From Phoronis ovalis (lineage: Eukaryota > Phoronida > Phoronidae): DNA of 17,013 nucleotides. A program made the position numbers and the translations under genes. Below, piece by piece: positions 1 to 17,013 of the stretch (positions are counted from its first letter, which is position 1; the number at the start of each line of letters is the position of its first letter). Below the pieces are notes generated by a model, which was not told the origin of the DNA, did not search any database, and saw only the letters and a program-made list of their open reading frames with translations. The stretch covers positions 1-17,013 of the forward strand of contig JAOXYB010022092.1 of NCBI GenBank assembly GCA_028565635.1. Direction: 5' to 3'.

Positions 1-398
1 CGAAGTAATGCCGGAATCTAGCGAAGAACAACTCGTGTTGACCTCGAAATTTAAAATCCTGTGACAATGTTTAAGAATCCGGTAAGAACAGTATGAAAAT
101 CGAGTGCTCTGTGTTTTACGTTCGTAATGGCATTAAAAAGTTTGATTGACATTCAGTTGTTAGAATATACTCTAATGTTAAAGATGTCAATTTCTTGATT
201 TTTTTTATCTCTGGTCCTAAACAGCCTAAAAAGTATAGTCATTATTATACACTAGGATATATAAAACTCTAAGACCAGAAATTTAAAATTATCAAACAAA
301 ACCTTACAAATTACGATATGTATACAAATGGTCTTAGAATGTGCCAGATTGCAGAAAAATGCATCAAAAATATCAAAATTTTTTTTGTGCCTGTTGTC

Positions 399-470
399 TT
401 ATTTTTCATGCTTCAGGCTTGACCTTTTTTATTTTTCATGCTTCAGGCCCCCCCCCCCCATTACCCCCTG
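399..470. repeat. Two-unit 30-bp repeat followed by poly-C
   Basis: The 18-mer ATTTTTCATGCTTCAGGC occurs at 401-418 and again at 431-448, a 30-base period. The second copy runs directly into twelve Cs (448-459) and then ATTACCCCCTGG. This looks like the remnant of a minisatellite or the end of an interspersed repeat. Confidence 0.7.
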
Positions 471-630
471 GTCATAACATGTTCACTTATTATAAAATTC
501 CTGTTGTGATTTTTTTCCTCCATTTTTGCAGTAAACAGTCAGCATGTAAATATAGTTTTGTACAATACAACTTACATAAAACAATGTTGATGGCAAATGT
601 GTTTAATGAGCTAATTAATATTTATTAAGA

Positions 631-644
631 ATGCATGCATGCAT
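631..644. repeat. (ATGC)n microsatellite
   Basis: ATGCATGCATGCAT, a short self-complementary tetranucleotide run in BRSK intron 5. Confidence 0.85.
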
Positions 645-680
645 ACACAAGCCAAGCAAATAATATTAATAACTCCTCAC

Positions 681-11936
<11,256 letters not shown>

Positions 11937-12118
11937 TGTTCAATATATTTGACAATTAAACAATTATAAAAAATCCAAAAGCATCTTCAGATAATGGCAA
12001 AACAAGTAGAAATTTTCAATCAATGAATTCGATCTTTCGCCATGTTTAGATGCTACAAGCTCCCTCTACAACATTTTCGTGGCTTAGCAAAGGTTTAATT
12101 AGTTTTTATGTTTTTGAA
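11937..12118 (-). promoter_or_regulatory. BRSK: Probable BRSK 5' UTR with short upstream ORF
   Basis: Minus-strand sequence upstream of the initiator. A well-placed upstream ATG at 12043 (AAACATGGCG, a good Kozak context) opens an eight-codon frame including stop (MAKDRIH, stop at 12022-12020), ending about 80 bases before the main ATG. If the transcript starts upstream, this would act as a uORF and could dampen translation. The TSS is inferred from a TATA-like motif only. An upstream non-coding exon is also possible. Confidence 0.4.
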
Positions 12119-12140
12119 AACTTTTTTGAGTGCATTATTA

Positions 12141-12149
12141 GTTTTTATA
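12141..12149 (-). promoter_or_regulatory. TATA-like motif upstream of BRSK exon 1
   Basis: TATAAAAAC on the minus strand, about 200 bases upstream of the initiator ATG. It is compatible with a start near 12115. In such AT-rich DNA a chance match is likely. Confidence 0.25.
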
Positions 12150-12252
12150 ATAATAATGAAAAAAATACATGTTTTTAAGTAATCTTATGAGTTTGTATGA
12201 AAAAGAATGGTAACTGAAAATAAATAGTATGTCTACCTTGATCTCACAAGGG

Positions 12253-12280
12253 AGACAATCCTTTAAAATTTGGATTATCT
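12253..12280. repeat. Fold-back GAYAATCC...GGATTATC
   Basis: AGACAATCC and GGATTATCT flank TTTAAAATTT, a 9-base inverted repeat with one mismatch. It resembles the GGGAGATAATCC motif frequent in mollusc non-coding DNA. Confidence 0.5.
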
Positions 12281-12364
12281 ACCAGAGCGACACTTGCTGT
12301 AGGAGGGGGTTGTAGGAGCCGGAAAATATTCAAAGCGAGACCTGGGACTAATGTTTAACGGGCT

Positions 12365-12655
12365 CGACCGCTTCAAATGTTGGCGTTTTCACTTTTATTA
12401 TTTTTTGCTCAAACACTTGTTTAACGACTGCTTCAAACTTTGGCGTTTTAATTTTTTAAAATTTTATTGCAAAAAAAATCAACTCGCACTCATTTTCTGT
12501 TCGTGGTGTTGTCTATTAAAAACATTTTAAAAAACCCCGACCGAATCGGTTTTTAAAGACTTTCGTCCCTTAAACACTTTTTTAAATAAAAACCACCCCA
12601 CCAACTCAGTTTTTGAGGGCTTTCGCCAGTCCTAAACAATTTTTATTTTTGGTGT
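12365..12655. repeat. Degenerate ~60-bp minisatellite upstream of BRSK
   Basis: About five diverged units begin near 12365 (CGACCGCTTCAAATGTTGGC), 12425 (CGACTGCTTCAAACTTTGGC), 12485 (CGCACTC), 12539 (GACCGAATCGGTTTTTAAAG) and 12600 (ACCAACTCAGTTTTTGAGGG). Units 1-2 are alike, and so are 4-5 (ACTTTCGTCC vs GCTTTCGCCAGTCC). It lies 400-700 bases upstream of the BRSK start codon. Confidence 0.55.
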
Positions 12656-12839
12656 GGCCTAAGGCAAAATTTAATTTTCCAGTAATTAATATTTCACAAC
12701 AAGAATCTAAGAAACAGTGTCGTTTACTTGTATATACAATTTTATTCAGTACTAAATCCTGCAATTCACTTTATAATAAAGAAAAATAGTTTACATAATT
12801 TATTACTATATATACAATCTTATTAGCATAGGATATCAA

Positions 12840-13260
12840 GGCTATAACTTCTGTGAACCTTGCATGACCTCTGAATGTCCTTTCAACATCATTTTTGAAC
12901 TATCCAGCAATTATTAATTTCATCATTGTTTTCAAGTGTTACGGAGTGTTTGACCTCTTGATGAGCTACTATCTGAAAATGTCATGCCTTTTTAAGCTTT
13001 TGATCTTTAGCTAACCTTTTGACCTCAAGGTCAACTCTCCCAACCCTGAAGCTGTCATGTCAAATTCTCAAGCCTGTGGGATTAACCATAGCATGTAGAT
13101 TCCTCCATGAACTGTTTTGAAAAGGTTGCCAAAAAATCTTTTTAATACTTAAATATTTGCATAGGAGAGAGAACAAACTGATCTCTAAAACATTTTGAGT
13201 ACTTAGAAATTTGATCTCCAATAACCTTTTGACCTCAGTGGCCTACCCTGGAGTATCTTT
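12840..13260. repeat. TGACCT/AAGGTCA dispersed repeat, copy B (several monomers)
   Basis: TGACCT-type strings recur: GCATGACCTCTGAATG, TTTGACCTCTTGATGAG, AACCTTTTGACCTCAAGGTC at 13014-13033, and AACCTTTTGACCTCAGTGGC at about 13222. Part of it matches copy A at 4430-4560. It is an intergenic interspersed repeat. Confidence 0.55.
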
Positions 13261-13481
13261 AATAAATTTAATTCATTGCTTAAAATTTTTAAGTTTAAAA
13301 AATGCATAATCACGATGCCAAGGGAATATTCTCGCATTCAAAGAGAGAATCCCTGCACTGATTTAGAGGACCAAAAAATGTGGAATTTTTAAGTGATGTA
13401 CGGGTTGCAAAACACATGTACACTGAAAATTATGATATTACATATTAATATTTTTTTAAATTAATGAATATAACATTTTCA

Positions 13482-13681
13482 GCCAGGTTATCTTGGGCCA
13501 TATGCCCCTATAACTGTAACAGTCTTCAAGCTATAGCTTTTGGAAGAAACTAAGAAAGAAAACATACCGGCCTGACAGCAGCAACCATAATCATTAAGTT
13601 TTTTTCTCTTTAAAAATTATTCACTGACAAAATATTGTTTTTGTAAGTTTCTAAATCCAGGTTCAAATACATTAGACATTG
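13482..13681. repeat. 200-bp exact direct repeat, copy 1
   Basis: From GCCAGGTTATCTTGGGCC to AATACATTAGACATTG, this is identical at every base to 15013-15212. Flanks differ immediately on both sides, and there are no terminal inverted repeats or target duplication. Internal palindromes include AAGCTATAGCTT. No coding frame is recognised. Confidence 0.95.
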
Positions 13682-15012
13682 TTGTGTGCACATATTTCCA
13701 ACTTTTTGAAATCAGACATATAAACTAAGCTGACTTAAACAACAAAGTGGTCATAAAGTTTGTCGAGTCTGAACTTGAAAAGCACTAGTGTATAGTCTTT
13801 GCAAGCTTTAAGCAGGTTTGGGTTGAATCTTTTTGAAATTTTCTCGAGTTGATTGAGATTTGCAAATCAACCAAATTTCCCATAATGGTTTGAGTTTTAT
13901 CATGGAAAAGAGGGTCAGAATCTGATGTAAACACTATGGTGTTCTAGGGCAATTATAATACAGTGCAATTCAGATAATTATATACAGCAGTGTATTTTTC
14001 TATAAATGCAAGTATATACAACATTTTTAGAAGGAAAATTGCATATACTAAGCCTTCATTTTTACAGCACAAGGATAACAATTACCTAAGTATTAAGTTT
14101 AAAATTTTGTAGTACTCATTAAAATGTTTACAAAATATATATTATCAGTGTACAAAAATTCTCGTAACCAGTTGATACAAAATGTTCCTGCATCACATAA
14201 CTGATGTCTCCTCCCCGATACCCTTGCATGTAGTAACAAAGTTTTTAGTCTTTATATTACAATATGTCTAAACAGCTCAAATCCAAAGTTAAAGCACTGT
14301 CAGCTGGCATAACTGTGAAAACAAATTAAATACAAATATATTTTAAGTATTAGTCTATGAATACAATACAACACCAACATTTTTTTGAGCTGAGAACTGG
14401 GTCAGAACAATATTTAGCAGGTCACTTATTGTTTCCAAATTTCCACTATAATACTTAACATTGCTTCCCCGCACCAAATAAATACCTCAATAGTAAATGC
14501 CAAAGAAAAGAAAATCATGTATGTTTAAGTAAATAGAAAATAATGATATTTGACAGAAACAGTATACATATCATTGAACATTAAAGCAAAATTCTACCGA
14601 GACTTTAACTGGTATCAGGACAATGACCTGGAGCTTTCTAATACAACCGATGGTAAAAGAAAATCATTCGGATAGTTCTATATAGGAAGGGATTCGATTA
14701 AAGCCCCCTCAAATAACGGAAAACTAATTAAAATATCACAAATTATAACAAAAAAAATAAAAATAGCAATTAAAATATGCTGCAATTCTTATAACAAAGC
14801 CATATAGCTTAACACTAGGGCATTTAAGTACCTATTAAGGTCAATTAAAGGTCAAATGTTAGGTTATTTGAAATCATTCAGGAACATTCTAAAAGGTTTG
14901 TATTATATAACAATTAGGTAATTCAAATATTTTACAGACTCAATACCACATAGTTCCTATAGGTACTAAAAAATTAATCTTCAACCTAAAATCAAAAAAA
15001 AAAATGTATTGG
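13682..15012. other. Intergenic stretch between the 200-bp copies, no gene
   Basis: AT-rich sequence without credible open frames. It holds small AAGGTCAATTAAAGGTCAAA half-site-like repeats near 14838-14857. Nothing else was seen. Confidence 0.6.
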
Positions 15013-15212
15013 GCCAGGTTATCTTGGGCCATATGCCCCTATAACTGTAACAGTCTTCAAGCTATAGCTTTTGGAAGAAACTAAGAAAGAAAACATACCG
15101 GCCTGACAGCAGCAACCATAATCATTAAGTTTTTTTCTCTTTAAAAATTATTCACTGACAAAATATTGTTTTTGTAAGTTTCTAAATCCAGGTTCAAATA
15201 CATTAGACATTG
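15013..15212. repeat. 200-bp exact direct repeat, copy 2
   Basis: Exact copy of 13482-13681, same orientation, 1531 bases away. It is followed by a two-unit tandem GGAGTTATTAGTTTA (15212-15245). Confidence 0.95.
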
Positions 15213-15245
15213 GAGTTATTAGTTTATCTGGAGTTATTAGTTTAG
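15212..15245. repeat. Two-unit ~18-bp tandem repeat
   Basis: GGAGTTATTAGTTTA occurs twice, separated by TCT, directly after 200-bp copy 2. Confidence 0.85.
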
Positions 15246-15709
15246 TCCTGAGGTGAACATTACCCGATTGGCCCAAAAATGGCCAAAGCTCTCTTTTTAT
15301 TCAGGATTTTTATTCACAGAATTAACAAGGTAATAGGTACATTACAGAGATGTGAGTAACAGGTTTCAGAGCGTCTTCAAATCGTTCAGCAGTAAATTTA
15401 ACATTATTTTTGCAACATTTTTACTATATGAAAATATATCTTTGATATATCAGAGCAATGACTGACCTAACAAATCCACTGAAAAATATGCATATAATTT
15501 TATCTACAGTTTACAAATTTAAAATTGAAATCTTTAGGAAAAAGAGAGGATAAAAAATACTGTTTATCAGTGTACATATTTACATATGAATTTCCTTATC
15601 AAAAAAACAAGTAACAACTAAAATATTGCTAGGTAACATTATGGCACAAAAGCACTTGTTTAAACCATGCATGGTTTTAGCACACTTTCTTAATTCACCA
15701 ATTTTGAAG

Positions 15710-15715
15710 TTTATT
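15710..15715 (-). terminator. Candidate polyadenylation signal for the TRAF3IP2-like gene
   Basis: AATAAA on the minus strand about 345 bases after the stop codon, the nearest canonical hexamer I see downstream. Further ones occur near 15295-15313. A 3' UTR of roughly 360 bases would follow. Confidence 0.4.
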
Positions 15716-16059
15716 TATCATAGTATATAAACCTGTTCAAAAGAAATCAATGCCTAAAAGGCAGTTAAACATGTAAATTACAGCCCTATTACATTTTGCA
15801 TTAATGAGTGACCTTTTTGCCACATCCTACGTTGTCATTTTGTGTGTGATATTAAATTCATCCAAATGCACACATCATAGTCAACTGATCTAAATATTTA
15901 ACTACATGTACCTTGTACAGTATTACCTGTCAGCTGCCTCTGTCCCCTATATAATTATATGATGTCATAGACCAACAGACACTTTATGATGTGTGACCTG
16001 ACATGTAGACACAAATGTATCATTTTATACTTTTTTTCATTTGACATCCATTTCGATTT
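15716..16059 (-). other. Probable 3' UTR of the TRAF3IP2-like gene
   Basis: Sequence between the stop codon at 16060 and the first AATAAA. AT-rich, no open frame of note. Assigned only from position. Confidence 0.4.
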
Positions 16060-16470
16060 TCACCTGTTTTTTGAAATAATTACTGGGTTAATTACACCAG
16101 AACTGTTAGCTGAGCCTACAGAATAACTTGTGGAACAAGGTCTTGGTGATGTGCTCCTAGGTCTTTGAGGCAAACTGTCTGCATTACTCAATAATCTTTC
16201 TGGCCTCATTAATTTAAAGAATAAGTTCTTGTATTCAGCTGGCCACCGATATTTAGAAACATTACAAAACAGCTGTGGGATGTGCTGATTAGTTGCATTA
16301 GAGAACAATAGGCAAATGAAACGCGACTGGTTGCCCAGCTGCTGATATTCTCTCTCCATAAGCTGATAGATGTAACGACCGTGTAAACTACGGTCATGAA
16401 AATTTTGAGCGGGTTGAAACAATACATCTTCATAATACTGAGGAGAGATGCAAACAAGAATAAAGTTAGC
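16060..16470 (-). CDS. TRAF3IP2: TRAF3IP2/CIKS (Act1)-like adaptor, last coding exon (SEFIR C-terminal half)
   Basis: The acceptor is ttttgtag|GCT; the exon is in phase 0 and runs 136 codons to TGA at 16062-16060. It opens ANFILVCISPQYYEDV, then LHGRYIYQLMEREYQQL, RFICLLFSNATNQHIPQ and KYRWPAEYKNLFFKL. This follows the C-terminal half of the SEFIR domain of human TRAF3IP2: ISP-x-Y strand, H-x-[KR]YI helix, RFI-x-x-LF-x-NA strand, H-[IV]-P and Y-x-WP. TRAF3IP2 joins IL-17 receptors through SEFIR-SEFIR contact and recruits TRAFs to activate NF-kB. After residue 90 comes a Ser/Pro/Arg-rich tail (about 46 residues) without known domain. The upstream SEFIR half and any N-terminal region lie off the right edge. 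An IL-17 receptor is less likely because of the closer CIKS match. A GT (CAG|GTGAAA) overlaps the stop, so a further exon is possible but not needed. Confidence 0.85.
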   Translation of the reverse strand, partial: ANFILVCISPQYYEDVLFQPAQNFHDRSLHGRYIYQLMEREYQQLGNQSRFICLLFSNATNQHIPQLFCNVSKYRWPAEYKNLFFKLMRPERLLSNADSLPQRPRSTSPRPCSTSYSVGSANSSGVINPVIISKNR

Positions 16471-17013
16471 CTACAAAAATAAAATAAAAATATCAGTAAA
16501 TGTACAAAATTATAACAAAGGGCTGTATTGTGGCATTGTTTAAAACATAGTGCACAAACAAAAGGATTAAAGATTAATATTTTTTTTCATGTGATTTGAT
16601 GCCAAACACAATTTAAGAGTAACTTGTAACTACACTGTTCTTACACACAAATACTGTTAACAAGCAATATAAATTAGTCAGTATAGAAATGGCAAAATTG
16701 CCCAGGCATCCACATTTAAGTTCACATCTATGAAACAACGTGAAAGGTGTCCCACAGACATTCACCCAAGATTTCATTGAAATATGGATCTACATAATTG
16801 ATGGATTAGGTAACTATTAGTCCTGCAAGCATGATCCTTACTTATGGACAGCCTACAGCTTGTCTGTAAGGGTCATGACCGGCTCATATCTCAGATAGGC
16901 CAAAGTTCGAAAACACTTACTTCCCTATTAAATTCTACCAAAATTTTTGCTTCTGCCTATTCCTTGACTACTCCGCTTCTTATATTCCCGTATTCAAATA
17001 ACTTAATCAATGA
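16471..17013 (-). other. Intron upstream of the SEFIR exon (partial), with repeat-like sequence
   Basis: Non-coding, running off the right edge. I looked on the minus strand for the first half of the SEFIR domain and did not find it. The last 250 bases are somewhat richer in GC and look like a fragment of an interspersed repeat. A strong gtaagtg-like donor (CACTTAC at about 16915-16921) exists, but the 12 codons before it do not resemble SEFIR. Confidence 0.55.

Larger units (their letters stand above)
1..680 (-). other. BRSK intron 5 (partial)
   Basis: Phase 2 intron beginning gtgagg at 680 and running off the left edge. No BRSK exon continuing into the APE region is present here. It contains a 30-bp two-unit repeat with a C12 run (about 399-459) and an (ATGC)n stretch at 631-644. 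A short open frame over 341-628 is low-complexity and shows no recognisable protein. Confidence 0.8.

Noticed and set aside
16209-16457. 82-codon minus-strand frame overlapping the SEFIR exon
   Set aside because: It is an out-of-frame shadow of the TRAF3IP2-like exon and starts at TTG.
16900-17013. Possible 12-codon microexon before a gtaagtg donor in the TRAF3IP2-like gene
   Set aside because: The encoded residues do not match the preceding part of a SEFIR domain and the region looks repetitive.

Overview
This window looks like nuclear DNA from an animal: AT-rich, intron-containing and full of small interspersed repeats. There is no sign of bacterial gene organisation. Both recognisable host genes lie on the minus strand. 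The protein sequences are clearly metazoan. The repeat content suggests a lophotrochozoan, probably a bivalve mollusc: TGACCT/AAGGTCA-rich repeats, a GGGAGAYAATCC-type fold-back and a CAGACAGACAGACA-tailed element. That placement is inference.

Gene 1 (minus, about 12.1 kb down to 0.68 kb) is the 5' part of a BRSK/SAD-type serine/threonine kinase. Five coding exons join in frame with consensus splice sites: 11867-11936, 1848-1942, 1488-1573, 1018-1158 and 681-797. They encode about 169 residues, from the initiator Met through the glycine loop, catalytic Lys, HRDLKPEN and DFG to the activation-loop LETSCG, where the window cuts the gene off. The first intron is about 9.9 kb and fills most of the window. 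It holds a decayed THAP zinc-finger relic (3.6-3.9 kb), two copies of a short transposon-like element with an internal 32-bp array (4.7-5.1 and 7.8-8.2 kb), a possible fold-back element (6.2 kb), an interspersed-repeat fragment (9.7-9.96 kb) and a perfect 23-bp-stem hairpin just downstream of exon 1.

The 4.1 kb between the genes (11937-16059) holds the probable BRSK promoter and 5' UTR, a degenerate 60-bp minisatellite, a TGACCT-rich dispersed repeat and two perfectly identical 200-bp copies 1531 bp apart.

Gene 2 (minus, 16060-16470) is the last coding exon of a TRAF3IP2/CIKS (Act1)-like adaptor. It carries the C-terminal half of a SEFIR domain followed by a Ser/Pro-rich tail. The rest of that gene lies beyond the right edge.

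The two genes are adjacent and head-to-tail, but nothing here shows that they work together: one is a neuronal-polarity type kinase downstream of LKB1, the other an IL-17 signalling adaptor. I found no convincing tRNA, rRNA, CRISPR or intact transposase gene.
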